DNA from: Nitrospirota bacterium | GTDB taxonomy: Bacteria; Nitrospirota; Thermodesulfovibrionia; UBA6902 | DNA: 64,000 nt | Direction: 5' to 3' | NCBI GenBank assembly: GCA_016214845.1 | Contig: JACRMS010000030.1 | Coordinates: 1-64,000, forward strand | Part shown: positions 1 through 8,338 of the stretch, piece after piece | Layout: the number at the start of each line of letters is the position of its first letter | Numbering within the stretch: the stretch's first letter is position 1 | Made by a program: the position numbers and the translations under genes | The notes under the pieces: generated by a model | The model's input: the letters and a program-made list of their open reading frames with translations, nothing else | Told to the model about the DNA's origin: nothing | Database searches by the model: none

Positions 1-2
1 CA

Positions 3-101
3 GCCCGGCTCCGGCATATCGCTGGAACAAAATGGGGAATACAGCAATATTTGAAAATGGACCGTATTGAGGAATTGGTAAGGGAATCAGAAGCAGCTTG
101 A
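3..101 (+). CDS. C-terminal fragment of an unidentified protein
   Basis: The window opens inside an open frame that gives about 32 residues, ending in ELVRESEAA before a TGA. It reads like the end of a real coding sequence (basic then acidic helix), but too little is present to name the family; a transposase or enzyme tail are both possible. The upstream part lies outside the window. Bases 102-288 hold no gene that I can see. Confidence 0.4.
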   Translation, partial: ARLRHIAGTKWGIQQYLKMDRIEELVRESEAA

Positions 102-216
102 AAACATGAAATCAGATTCAGGTCATCAGAGAAAGTGCGAATAATTCTTGACACTATCAGTTTATAAGTCACGGCAATGTAATTGCTTCTAATTAAATTC
201 CCGTCTGAAAGTAACG

Positions 217-290
217 GAGCCCCCCGAGTTGTGAACAAACTGGATACTCTACATGATTTGTATGTGCAATTATCGAACGACAGGGGGCTC
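217..290. repeat. Spaced inverted repeat, arms GAGCCCCC/GGGGGCTC
   Basis: An exact 8-bp inverted repeat (217-224 and 283-290) encloses 58 bases. The right arm runs into the stop codon of the leftward SGNH gene. There is no T-run on either side, so a simple rho-independent terminator is unlikely. It may be the end of a mobile element or a weak mRNA-end structure. Confidence 0.4.
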
Positions 291-1356
291 AGCGGGTTTT
301 TGATAATTTATTTTTAATTTCTGGGAAAGCAAGTAATTTTTCGTAAAGAGCGTTGGCCAGATATTTGTTGCCGTAAACTGAATAATGGCCATCAAACATT
401 AAGTGCATCGGCTGTTTTTTGACCTCATCGGTCAAATCTATAAATATAATACCCTTTTTTGCCAATTCATCAGACAAGAATTTTCTCCATGGAATTTCCT
501 TAGTATAATCATCGGGAGTAGGTATGTAAACAGCAACAAGGGTGCTGCCCCTTTCTATATTGGCCTGGCGTAACGATTCAAAAATCTTTAAAGCAATTTT
601 ACGGATTTGCTCGTCATCTTCCTTGGGTAATATTTTTACCCCGGTGTCCTTTTGGATTTTTTTTAGGAGATTAAATACCTTAAACCTCCTCATAGCCTGA
701 GTAGCTATTGTAAGCTTTGGAGTATAAGTATCATAATGAGGCACAGGCACGTTTTCAAGAACAAGCGCGTCATTTTGTAATTTAAAAACAGGTTTTTGAT
801 AACCCCAGAAAGTTTGCTTTTTAGCACGCCTGAAGTCATCATCAATAAAAGCAAATACATGTATGTCGTGGTCAAATTTCCTTCCGTCACGCATGTACCA
901 AAGATATGCCTGATCAACACCATAGCCCCCTTCTCCCATGTTAATAGTTTCCAGTCTATCATCTATAGAAGTAAGGAGTTGACACCATGTACTGTCATTA
1001 TCCACATCAACGCCAAGCGTGTGTGAATCTCCGGAGCAGATAATTCGTGTTTTACCCGATGGAACTTTTAAAGTAAAGTCATTATTATTGCGAAATGATT
1101 GAGAATTGGTCCTGAAGTAAATACCCGGTCCATACAAGTCCTTAATATATACATTTGGTTTATTGACCCATCCTAATAATTCATCATATCGTATATGCAA
1201 AGCCTCGCGAAGCTGTTGAGGGGTGAAAATATCAATTGTGAATATTATAACACTGGATAAGCCTTCAATTATTATAAAGATAAAAAGAGTTAAGAACAAT
1301 AAAAAAATAACTGACTTTACAAGCTTCTTCAATTTAGTGCTCTTTCCGAAGGACAT
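289..1356 (-). CDS. Membrane-anchored SGNH-hydrolase-fold protein
   Basis: 355 residues. A strongly hydrophobic N-terminal segment (about residues 13-38) should anchor it in the inner membrane, leaving the rest outside. The SGNH/GDSL superfamily is indicated by the block I motif GDSHTLG near residue 109, a glycine block (NMGEGGYG) about 30 residues later, and the block V pair DGHYS near residue 325. The usual block III 'ND' is replaced by DDD, so the oxyanion hole is atypical. Family members include esterases and O-acetyl-transfer proteins acting on sugars, but the substrate cannot be read from sequence. Two other SGNH genes lie at 2.5-4.8 kb on the same strand, separated from it by an oppositely oriented HDOD gene. 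No good ribosome binding site is visible at the ATG. Confidence 0.75.
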   Translation of the reverse strand: MSFGKSTKLKKLVKSVIFLLFLTLFIFIIIEGLSSVIIFTIDIFTPQQLREALHIRYDELLGWVNKPNVYIKDLYGPGIYFRTNSQSFRNNNDFTLKVPSGKTRIICSGDSHTLGVDVDNDSTWCQLLTSIDDRLETINMGEGGYGVDQAYLWYMRDGRKFDHDIHVFAFIDDDFRRAKKQTFWGYQKPVFKLQNDALVLENVPVPHYDTYTPKLTIATQAMRRFKVFNLLKKIQKDTGVKILPKEDDEQIRKIALKIFESLRQANIERGSTLVAVYIPTPDDYTKEIPWRKFLSDELAKKGIIFIDLTDEVKKQPMHLMFDGHYSVYGNKYLANALYEKLLAFPEIKNKLSKTR

Positions 1357-1613
1357 ATTTTTTGTCCACGTATGGCTTGCTATTTAGAATATTTTCTATC
1401 AGCAAGAGATAATAATTATTGATTGATATTGAGATACATTTGAGAGTTTTATTATATTTAATCTCGCGTCTAAAAGGCAAATCATATAATTCAGATAGTG
1501 GGTCACTGACCTGCTACCTAATTCTGTGGATATCGATACTGAAAAAATTCCGTTGATTTTTAATCGGAAAGATAGTAACTTTGATATGTAGTAAAATTAT
1601 TACGGAGGCTGGA

Positions 1614-2471
1614 ATGGATATTATTTCAAAAGACGAACTTATTAAAAAGGTTGGCGACCTGAAGGTCCTTCCCTTTGTGGCAAGAAAGGTGCTTGAGACC
1701 CTGAAAGATGAAAGCTGTACCATTGATGATCTTACCAATATTATAGAGAAGGACCAGACAATCGCGGCAAGAGTTTTAAAAATATCAAACAGCGCGATGT
1801 ACGGCTTAAGACAGGAAGTCACCAGCCTTCATCAGGCTATCCTGATCCTTGGATTTAAAACCATCAGAAGCCTGGTCCTGTCTGTTTCGACAAGGTCGCT
1901 TTATAAAAATTTCGGAATGAAAGAAAAAATATTATGGGACCATTCGGTCGGCGCGGCCATTGCCGCTAAAACGATCTCTGCCGGCTTCGGCTCTGAAATA
2001 GTAGAGGTTTCCTTCATAGGCGGTCTCATGCATGATTTCGGAAAAGTTGTGATGAATAACGAGACGCCGGATATCTTTGCCGAGGTGATAATGAAAATTT
2101 ACAATGAAGGAGCTGACTCGGTAGCCGCCGAAGAAGAGATTTATGGATATAACCATGCCGAGATCGGCGCAGGAGTTGTGGAGAAGTGGGGGTTCTCGCC
2201 TCTTCTTGTGGAAATTCTGAAAAACCACCATTTGAAGGGCATAAAACTTCCGGGTATTAAAGACCCCTTAATTGCAAAAGGCATCGCTATTGCAAACCTT
2301 GCTGACTATATTTGCAAGTTCCTGGGAATAGGATACAGGGACCCTGACGATACGATCGAACTGTATAAACTTCCTTCAGCAGTTTTTCTTAATTTGCATA
2401 AAGACAGGCTGAATACTTTAGTTAATAATATTGAAGATACTTATAATACAGAAAAAGCCATCTTTGAGTGA
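1614..2471 (+). CDS. HDOD-domain signalling protein
   Basis: 285 residues from the preferred ATG at 1614, which has GGAGG six bases upstream; an in-frame ATG at 1581 would add 11 residues but has no such site. The whole protein is an HDOD domain: the opening LPFVARKVLETLKD, the SNSAMYG segment and the hallmark HDFGKVV around residues 147-153 are visible. HDOD proteins are usually signalling or output proteins, often near chemotaxis and c-di-GMP genes, and mostly lack phosphohydrolase activity. The gene stands alone between two leftward SGNH genes, so its partner is not evident from context. Confidence 0.85.
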   Translation: MDIISKDELIKKVGDLKVLPFVARKVLETLKDESCTIDDLTNIIEKDQTIAARVLKISNSAMYGLRQEVTSLHQAILILGFKTIRSLVLSVSTRSLYKNFGMKEKILWDHSVGAAIAAKTISAGFGSEIVEVSFIGGLMHDFGKVVMNNETPDIFAEVIMKIYNEGADSVAAEEEIYGYNHAEIGAGVVEKWGFSPLLVEILKNHHLKGIKLPGIKDPLIAKGIAIANLADYICKFLGIGYRDPDDTIELYKLPSAVFLNLHKDRLNTLVNNIEDTYNTEKAIFE

Positions 2472-2504
2472 AACAGTCCTTGGTTTTTTGACCTAAAAGG
2501 ATAA

Positions 2505-3581
2505 TTACGGTAAAACAACGTATCCCCCCTCAATCAGATAACGTTTGATTGCATCGGCTGCAGCAAGATGACCTTCAGGCCCCCAGTGTCCATGAACATT
2601 GAAAGCCGCTCCTTTTGTAATTTTTTCTGAGAAGTATGGCCTGAGGGAGAAGCATTTGGCTTTATTGTTTGTCTGGCACATAGAGAAAAAAAACCTCTCG
2701 TCCTGCGTCAGTCTGGTTTTATCGGTAATTTCGTTTCCAGACGGTAGATATACGAAAACTGGAACCGCATTAATATTATCTGTTACTTTTATGATTTCGT
2801 TCAATATAGCCGCTGTAATCTCTTCTTGTTCTTTTTTGAGCAACCCGGTTGATTCCATATATCGGTGGCGAAAAATAGAATATATATGGAAAATTTTAAG
2901 AGTAGCCCAGTCCCACTTCAGGATATAATCAGGGCTTGGGACCGGAACGCCTACAGTCTTGAGTGTTCCATCATCAAAAATGAATTTCGGTTTTGCGTAG
3001 TCCCTGAATCTGAGGAGGTTTCTTGACATATCCATAGGAAGGAAGCCTATGATTACAATATCCGGTTTATATCTTATGCCTTCTTCCCTGAGTAAAATCA
3101 GCATCTGATCATGTCCGTAGCCATGCACGCCCATGTTTATGACCTCGATATTGGGTAGCATCTCCTGGAGATAGTAAGAATATGTTTCGTTATCGCTTAC
3201 TTCATCACCGAATGTAAAGGAGTCTCCAAAAATCAATATCCGCACTCTATTTTGGTCCTTGTCATAAGAATAATCCTTTTTCCCCCTGAACCCTTTTGAG
3301 TTGGTATTTAATACTTTGTTGCCGAATACTTTCATATCTCTAAGATTGGGCTTTGATATCCATCCTTTTGAGGGGTCATAAATATCAAATTTATAGAAAA
3401 TTTCATTGCCGGAATTTTGATGCCTTTGAACCCACATACGACGCCACCAATAGTCTTCATCTTCCCAAAGTCCTGAAGAAACTTCGGGCATTAAAAAAGC
3501 TATCCTTGCCGAACCCTCAATTACAATGATTAAGAAAATGACATACAGCAAAACACTAAGAAATCTCTTCTTCTTACCCAT
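2505..3581 (-). CDS. Membrane-anchored SGNH-hydrolase-fold protein
   Basis: 358 residues with an N-terminal membrane segment (LLYVIFLIIVIEGSARIAFL). Block I is GDSFTFG (about residue 119), the glycine block is NMGVHGYG, block III is PMDMSRN and the catalytic-type histidine lies in HGHWGPEGH near the C-terminus. It starts 5 bases after the stop of the next SGNH gene (3587-4831), so the two are almost certainly co-transcribed and probably related by duplication. Genes of this type often modify exopolysaccharide or lipopolysaccharide by acyl transfer or hydrolysis, but no glycosyltransferase neighbours support a specific pathway here. Confidence 0.75.
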   Translation of the reverse strand: MGKKKRFLSVLLYVIFLIIVIEGSARIAFLMPEVSSGLWEDEDYWWRRMWVQRHQNSGNEIFYKFDIYDPSKGWISKPNLRDMKVFGNKVLNTNSKGFRGKKDYSYDKDQNRVRILIFGDSFTFGDEVSDNETYSYYLQEMLPNIEVINMGVHGYGHDQMLILLREEGIRYKPDIVIIGFLPMDMSRNLLRFRDYAKPKFIFDDGTLKTVGVPVPSPDYILKWDWATLKIFHIYSIFRHRYMESTGLLKKEQEEITAAILNEIIKVTDNINAVPVFVYLPSGNEITDKTRLTQDERFFFSMCQTNNKAKCFSLRPYFSEKITKGAAFNVHGHWGPEGHLAAADAIKRYLIEGGYVVLP

Positions 3582-3586
3582 ATTAT

Positions 3587-4831
3587 TTAATATGCGATCT
3601 TCCTTTTGTTCATGTTTGGACTATTTTCCTCTCCCACGTCCTGGAGCAGATTGTTCTCCAGCAGGAAACGCGATATCGCCTCCGCGCTTATCTCATGACC
3701 ATTTTCTGTAAGGTGCCAAACATCATAGAATCCTGAGTTGTTAAGAAAGAAAATATCTTCCTTGCGATGCTGCCTGAACGGTGTCAGCAGATCAATGCAG
3801 GGAATGGAATTTTGCCTGCAATATCGGGCAATATTTTCCTGTGGGAAGAAAGGGTAGTCCTTATCAAGTTGATAAGCGAGCGGGAAGACAGCGATTATCA
3901 GTTTTGCATGATCCGCTTCAGTTGCATTGTGCAATTTATCATATACAGATGTAAGCCATTTCCACTCCGGAGAAGTTTCATCGAGCAGTACTTTTATGCT
4001 GAGGGTATCTTCGCCTGTTATGTATGTTGGCACTTTTGACTTAACATCGGGGGTGTTCTCAGTCTTTTCCAGGAATAGGAGATCAATTCCTCTTGTTACG
4101 GAGTTATATAGCTCGGAGCGCTCAAGCAATGAGGGCTTATTTTCGACGAGATCAGCCTGCTGCGCTCTTTTTAGTTTTTTTAGTCTTGGGATCGCATGGT
4201 TTCTGTCATAGTCAATATTGGGTATCGCCTCATCCGGAATGCTGACAAGTCGTTCCTTGTGAAAGCCCCACCACTGGAGCCTTGGATTTGCTACATCGTT
4301 CATACAGAAAGCGACAATTACAATGTCAGCTTCAAACTCCCTGCCTTTTGAGAGGTAGAACTGTAGTTCATTATATGCAGAGTATCCTGAGACACCGGAA
4401 TTAATGACATCAACTGCTTTGAACTGTCTGCGCAATGTTGTTTGAAGGCGTTTTGGAAATGTCTGGTCCTTTGAAACTCCAACCCCGTAAGCGATTGAAT
4501 CTCCAAGAACAAGAATTCTTAAAGTGCCTGCGGGTTTTGGAATGACAAATTTATCATCACGCAATCCCTGAGAACTGATTTCAGGGTGTTCCGGATTCAA
4601 ACCATAAAGAAACGGCGCATCGACCACTACATGCAGCGGGAAAAACTTGGTTTGATTAACAGGCTGGACCTGGTGGTCCTGCTTGTTCGGGGTAACGGAA
4701 GCGGTTTGCTCGGAATAAGAAAACCTTTTTACCGCGTGATAGCCTCTTAACGAAACTTCAAGAAACATCAGGCACAGCAAAGTTGCAGCAAAAAACAAAC
4801 ACAGGTTGAGTACGATTCCGTTAAGTTTCAT
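3587..4831 (-). CDS. Membrane-anchored SGNH-hydrolase-fold protein
   Basis: 414 residues; hydrophobic N-terminus (LCLFFAATLLCLMFLEV) then an extracytoplasmic domain. This is the most canonical of the three SGNH proteins: GDSIAYG (block I), NSGVSGYS (block II), CMNDVA (block III with the usual Asn) and DVWHLTENGH (block V, Asp and His). All catalytic blocks of the SGNH superfamily are therefore present. It is first gene of a two-gene leftward unit with 2505-3581. Substrate unknown. Confidence 0.78.
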   Translation of the reverse strand: MKLNGIVLNLCLFFAATLLCLMFLEVSLRGYHAVKRFSYSEQTASVTPNKQDHQVQPVNQTKFFPLHVVVDAPFLYGLNPEHPEISSQGLRDDKFVIPKPAGTLRILVLGDSIAYGVGVSKDQTFPKRLQTTLRRQFKAVDVINSGVSGYSAYNELQFYLSKGREFEADIVIVAFCMNDVANPRLQWWGFHKERLVSIPDEAIPNIDYDRNHAIPRLKKLKRAQQADLVENKPSLLERSELYNSVTRGIDLLFLEKTENTPDVKSKVPTYITGEDTLSIKVLLDETSPEWKWLTSVYDKLHNATEADHAKLIIAVFPLAYQLDKDYPFFPQENIARYCRQNSIPCIDLLTPFRQHRKEDIFFLNNSGFYDVWHLTENGHEISAEAISRFLLENNLLQDVGEENSPNMNKRKIAY

Positions 4832-4999
4832 ATGAAATGGGTCTTATATTTTTTCATAAAATGATAAAATTTAATTTATAGTTGTTAGCGAAAATTCTTG
4901 ATATTATATAAACATTAATCAAAAGATTGATATACTGACAATCTTTTTTTTTGGTAAAGTTATCTCTTGAAAAACAGTAAAGATAGATTCTGTCCAAAA

Positions 5000-5860
5000 T
5001 TATTTGAAATACAAGGTAGTTGCTTTAGGAATAATTCCTGCTTCTTCCGCTCTTGAGAGGAGTTCTGTTACGGCGTTTTCACCTTCAGTGCCGATATCAA
5101 GAGAGTAATCATTTACGTACAGGTTAATGTGCTGATTGATGACATCGTATGAAAGTTCCTGGGAATGTTTTTTAATATACTCCATCGGTTCGCTGCGATT
5201 GCCAAAGGCGTATTCAACGCTTTTTTTGATTAACGAATTAAGCTTTTCAATAATCATGTCACCAAGGGACCTTTTCGCAAGAATGCCTCCAAGGGGAATG
5301 GGCAGGCCGGTCTCTTCCTCCCACCATTCGCCGAGATCGATCACCTGCTTTAACCCATAAGAAGGATACGTGAACCTGCTTTCATGGATTATCAGGCCGG
5401 CGTCAACTTCTTCATTTGCAACTGCGTCCATTATTCTGTGAAAAGGCATTTCAACAAAGGCAGAGGGCAGAGGGCAGAGGGCAGAGGGTGAAAAAAAAGC
5501 GGGGTCATAAAGTTGCAGCAACAAAAAGGCGGTAGTCAATTTTCCGGGGATGGCGATCTTTTTGCCGAGCAGTTCTTTCATTGTGTAATCGTGTTTCACC
5601 ACTACGAGGGGGCCGCAGCTTCTTCCAAGCGCGCCTCCAGCTCGCAGGAGTCTATATTTATCTCTCAGGTGACCGAATGCATGGCAGGAGACTTTAGTCA
5701 GATCGAGTTCGGCATTCAGCGCTTTTTGATTCAGGGTTTCAACGTCAAGGAGGACCTCTTTGAATTTAATATCATTTGTATTAATCCTGCCGTGAATCAA
5801 GGCATAGAAGATAAAGGTGTCGTTAGGGCAGGGGGAGTAACCGAGTGAAAGAGTGTTCAT
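5000..5860 (-). CDS. mqnD: 1,4-dihydroxy-6-naphthoate synthase (futalosine menaquinone pathway)
   Basis: 286 residues, the normal length for MqnD. The N-terminal LGYSPCPNDTFIF is the family signature; these enzymes have a periplasmic-binding-protein-like fold and convert cyclic dehypoxanthine futalosine to 1,4-dihydroxy-6-naphthoate in the cytoplasm. No other mqn gene is nearby, so the pathway is dispersed. Residues about 125-135 (SPSALCPLPSA) are encoded by a heptamer tandem repeat that looks inserted into a surface loop (see the repeat at 5461-5488). The gene supports a menaquinone-using respiring bacterium. Confidence 0.88.
   Translation of the reverse strand: MNTLSLGYSPCPNDTFIFYALIHGRINTNDIKFKEVLLDVETLNQKALNAELDLTKVSCHAFGHLRDKYRLLRAGGALGRSCGPLVVVKHDYTMKELLGKKIAIPGKLTTAFLLLQLYDPAFFSPSALCPLPSAFVEMPFHRIMDAVANEEVDAGLIIHESRFTYPSYGLKQVIDLGEWWEEETGLPIPLGGILAKRSLGDMIIEKLNSLIKKSVEYAFGNRSEPMEYIKKHSQELSYDVINQHINLYVNDYSLDIGTEGENAVTELLSRAEEAGIIPKATTLYFK
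5461..5488. repeat. Heptamer tandem repeat (CAGAGGG x4) inside mqnD
   Basis: Four perfect copies of CAGAGGG lie inside the mqnD reading frame. Together with flanking bases they keep the frame open and add a low-complexity loop (CPLPSA). Similar but different heptamer arrays occur inside carA and carB. Confidence 0.9.
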
Positions 5861-5872
5861 ATTAAATTGTTT

Positions 5873-6012
5873 TTAGCCGCGGATTGCGCAGATTATCACA
5901 ACAGATAAAAAATACATTGATTAACGTAATTATCTGAGGTTAAATTTTAACTTACTACAGACTAAATTCAGTTTGTTCTTAATCTGCGTAATCAGTGAAA
6001 ATCCGTGGCTTA
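5873..6012. repeat. Long imperfect inverted repeat between mqnD and nifU
   Basis: The gene-free stretch 5861-6018 is nearly all one imperfect palindrome: AGCCGCGGATT near 5875 faces AATCCGTGGCT ending near 6010, and GCGCAGATTA faces TAATCTGCG closer to the centre. About 140 bp with no coding potential, which fits a miniature inverted-repeat or REP-like element. It could also act as a structured mRNA end for the leftward iron-sulfur operon. Confidence 0.6.
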
Positions 6013-6018
6013 GAATAT

Positions 6019-6390
6019 TTATTTCTGCTGTTTGTTTTTGTAATCCTCGATAGCTTTGTGCAATGCGTCCGCGCCGAGGTTTGAGCAATGCATTTTCTGG
6101 GGCGGCAGGCCATCCAGAGCTTCCGCAAGAGAGGCCTTTGTAATTTTCAGGGCCTCGTCAAGGGTCATGCCCTTTGTCATTTCCGTTACCATGCTTGATA
6201 CGGCAATGGCTGCGCCGCAGCCGAAGGTCTGAAATTTCGCGTCAACTATTTTTTCGTCTTTTACCTTTATGTATATCTTCATTACGTCGCCGCAGACAGG
6301 ATTGCCCTCTGTTCCAATGCCGTCTGCGTCGGGCATTTCACCTACGTTTCTCGGGTTTGTAAAGTGGTCCATTACTTTCGCGCTGTACAT
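6019..6390 (-). CDS. nifU: NifU/IscU-type iron-sulfur cluster scaffold
   Basis: 123 residues from ATG at 6390, chosen because GGAGG sits six bases upstream; a longer frame opens at 6414. Conserved IscU/NifU-N features: the N-terminal HFTNPRNVG, the ligand motifs NPVCGD and FGCGAA, and HCSNLG carrying the third cysteine. It assembles transient [2Fe-2S]/[4Fe-4S] clusters from sulfur given by the cysteine desulfurase encoded just upstream, whose 3' end it overlaps by 19 bases. The overlap implies translational coupling. Confidence 0.92.
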   Translation of the reverse strand: MYSAKVMDHFTNPRNVGEMPDADGIGTEGNPVCGDVMKIYIKVKDEKIVDAKFQTFGCGAAIAVSSMVTEMTKGMTLDEALKITKASLAEALDGLPPQKMHCSNLGADALHKAIEDYKNKQQK

Positions 6391-7568
6391 GTAGAATCCT
6401 CCAATCCTTCCCATCCCTTGGCAAAGGGGGAAATTTCTCTTAACCGTTTTATGACTTGAGAGAATGTTTCATTGAAATAATTTATGTCGTCTTCCGTAGT
6501 TCCTTCCCCGAGCGTAAATACTACAGAGCCCTGGGCAAGGTGCGCCGGGATGCCGATCGAAATTATGACCGGCGAGGCCTTTAAGGCCTTTGAACTGCAG
6601 GCAGAGCCGCTTGCCGCGTAAATGCCTTTAGCCGCCAGGAGCAGCATCATGGCTTCGCCTTCAATATATTCCACCACAAAACTTGCATGGTTAGGCAGGC
6701 GGTTCTCAGGGTGTCCCGTGAGTATTACTTTATCTACCTTGAGGGTATTTTCGATCAATTTGTCCCGAAGGGGCCTCACGTGGTCGGTCCTTTTTTGCAG
6801 GTCTCTTTTTGCAAGTTCCGCTGCCTTGCCCATTCCGACTATTGCGGGGACATTTTCAGTGCCTGCCCTGCGTCCGCCTTCCTGTATTCCACCGTAGATC
6901 AAAGGCACTATCCGGATACCTTCTTTCACGTAAAGTGCGGCTGCTCCTTTGGGCCCGTAAAACTGGTGGGCCGCAAATGTGAGCATATCTACGCCGAGTG
7001 ACTGGACGTCAACAGGGATGTTGCCGACTGATGCAACCGCATCCGTATGAAAAATTACACCCTTCTTTTTTGCGATCTTGCCGATCTCGGCAATAGGTTG
7101 TATTGTGCCGATCTCAGGGCTTGCGTGAATGATGGAGATCAGTATGGTCTCTTTTATGATCGCCTTTTCAACGTCCGCCGGATTTACAATCCCGTTCTTG
7201 TCAACCGGAATATAGGTTACCGCGAATCCCGATTTCTCAAGGAAACGCGCAGTGTTTAAAATTGAATGATGTTCGATCCTGGAAATAATGATGTGCTTGC
7301 CCTTGCTCTGGTTGGCATAGGCAATGCCTTTCAACGCAAAATTATTGGCCTCGGCGCCGCTTGCCGTAAAGATTATCTCTTTTGCCTTGGCATTGACCAG
7401 TGAAGCTGTGCGTTCTCTTGCGTCTTCAATGGCCTCACGCGCCTTCACGCCGGACTCGTATACGCTTAACGGATTTCCATAATGCTCCTTGAAATAAGGA
7501 AGCATCGCGTCAAGGACATCGGGATGCAACGGATTAGTTGCTACATGGTCGAGATATATTGTTTTCAT
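6372..7568 (-). CDS. nifS: NifS/IscS-like cysteine desulfurase, Schiff-base lysine replaced
   Basis: 398 residues, class V aminotransferase fold. N-terminal YLDHVATNPLHP, EHHSIL and the substrate-cysteine loop SGSACSSKAL (near residue 322) are those of NifS/IscS desulfurases that deliver sulfur to scaffold proteins. However the segment that normally reads SAHKxYGPKG reads AAHQFYGPKG (about residues 200-209): the codon is CAG, so the lysine expected to hold PLP is Gln. This would alter or abolish normal PLP chemistry unless another lysine substitutes. The C-terminal tail (SPFAKGWEGL) is encoded by a palindromic repeat at 6401-6435. It overlaps the TusA-like gene by 4 bases and nifU by 19, making an operon. 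Confidence 0.85.
   Translation of the reverse strand: MKTIYLDHVATNPLHPDVLDAMLPYFKEHYGNPLSVYESGVKAREAIEDARERTASLVNAKAKEIIFTASGAEANNFALKGIAYANQSKGKHIIISRIEHHSILNTARFLEKSGFAVTYIPVDKNGIVNPADVEKAIIKETILISIIHASPEIGTIQPIAEIGKIAKKKGVIFHTDAVASVGNIPVDVQSLGVDMLTFAAHQFYGPKGAAALYVKEGIRIVPLIYGGIQEGGRRAGTENVPAIVGMGKAAELAKRDLQKRTDHVRPLRDKLIENTLKVDKVILTGHPENRLPNHASFVVEYIEGEAMMLLLAAKGIYAASGSACSSKALKASPVIISIGIPAHLAQGSVVFTLGEGTTEDDINYFNETFSQVIKRLREISPFAKGWEGLEDSTCTARK
6401..6435. repeat. Palindromic element in the nifS 3' end
   Basis: The stretch contains CCATCCCTTGG and CCAAGGG-type inverted halves around CTTGGCAAAGGGGG. In the nifS frame it encodes SPFAKGWEGL, a residue string typical of translated REP-like repeats and not of NifS. 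It extends the protein and overlaps the ribosome binding site region of nifU. Confidence 0.55.
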
Positions 7569-7870
7569 TTTGACTCCTTCAGCTTCTTGATATAAAACTT
7601 GTAATGGTCAGTATCTTCATAGATCCCTATGAATTCGTTCCCGGTTTTATTGCACCAATCGGGAATATCTTCAAGGGCGCCGTCATAGTCTGTCAGTATT
7701 GATAGCACCTGCCCGGATGTTATTTCTTTTATTTTTTCCTCGATAGTAAGCAGATGCATCGGGCACATCATGTAAATGATATCGGTTGTGGCATCAGCGA
7801 TCATCGGCTCATCAAGAAATTTGAGCTGCGCTTTATCTTCCAATTTGAATACCGCCTCCGTTGGTCCCAA
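7565..7870 (-). CDS. TusA-family sulfur-carrier-like protein
   Basis: 101 residues from a TTG start at 7870, supported by GAGGTG about five bases upstream. The CPMHLL segment (residues about 36-41) matches the Cys-Pro motif where TusA/SirA/YeeD proteins carry a persulfide; the second half (ILTDYDGALEDIPDWC) continues the fold. TusA proteins relay sulfur from a desulfurase to acceptors such as tRNA thiolation or molybdenum enzymes. Lying between iscR and nifS with 4-base overlap to nifS, it most likely receives sulfur from that desulfurase. Confidence 0.78.
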   Translation of the reverse strand: MGPTEAVFKLEDKAQLKFLDEPMIADATTDIIYMMCPMHLLTIEEKIKEITSGQVLSILTDYDGALEDIPDWCNKTGNEFIGIYEDTDHYKFYIKKLKESK

Positions 7871-7873
7871 TGT

Positions 7874-8299
7874 TCACCTCGTCTTTTTTGCCTCTTCTTT
7901 CAGCAAGTCATTAAGGCTTATCGTCTCAAGAAAGTCTTCTATCTTCTCGCCGAGAGATTTCCAGAGCAGCCGCGTCACACACTTCTCAATGCGATTACAG
8001 CCTTTGGCAGAGGGGCCGAGGCACTGTGTGATGGTGACCGGCCCTTCAAGTGCGTTCAGGATCATATTGATGCTTATCTCTTCAGGTTTTTTGCTTATTG
8101 AATAACCGCCGCCCGGCCCTTTCCGGCTTGAAATAAGCTTTGACCTGCGCAGCTTGTTCAACAGTTGTTCAAGATACGCGACGGAAACATCCTGCTTTTC
8201 GGCAATCTCCTTAATTGTCAAGGGGCCATTATCATAATTTTTGGCCAGCTCAAACATGGCCCTTACCCCGTATTGAGACTTTGTAGATAGCCTGAGCAT
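7874..8299 (-). CDS. iscR: Rrf2-family (IscR-like) iron-sulfur regulator
   Basis: 141 residues from ATG at 8299 (MLRLSTKSQYGVRAM, the usual Rrf2 start); the frame extends upstream to 8374 but that extension lies across the promoter. Winged helix in the first 70 residues, then GPGGGY wing, then three cysteines in CLGPSAKGC and RIEKC (spacing C-x7-C-x5-C), fitting a [2Fe-2S]-binding Rrf2 protein. First gene of iscR-tusA-nifS-nifU, ending 3 bases before the TusA-like start. A 25-bp IscR type 1-like box lies on its own promoter, so autoregulation is likely. Confidence 0.88.
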   Translation of the reverse strand: MLRLSTKSQYGVRAMFELAKNYDNGPLTIKEIAEKQDVSVAYLEQLLNKLRRSKLISSRKGPGGGYSISKKPEEISINMILNALEGPVTITQCLGPSAKGCNRIEKCVTRLLWKSLGEKIEDFLETISLNDLLKEEAKKTR

Positions 8300-8305
8300 G
8301 AAAAT

Positions 8306-8334
8306 AGAATATAATAGTTTACTAAACCTGTCAA
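8306..8334 (-). promoter_or_regulatory. Sigma-70 type promoter of the isc operon
   Basis: On the minus strand TTGACA (8334-8329) and TATTCT (8311-8306) are 17 bases apart. The predicted start of transcription falls at or next to the ATG at 8299, implying a leaderless or nearly leaderless iscR message. Confidence 0.65.
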
Positions 8335-8338
8335 GTAT
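8314..8338 (-). promoter_or_regulatory. IscR type 1-like operator
   Basis: A 25-bp imperfect palindrome with half-sites ATACTTGAC and TAAACTAT (minus strand), agreeing with the E. coli IscR type 1 consensus at about 22 of 25 positions as I recall that consensus. It covers the -35 hexamer and the spacer, the right place for repression by the cluster-bound regulator encoded immediately downstream. Confidence 0.65.

Noticed and set aside
2599-2928. Rightward ORFs antisense to the SGNH, pyr and che genes
   Set aside because: Many long frames appear opposite conserved genes. They have no ribosome sites or family motifs, while the opposing frames match known families.
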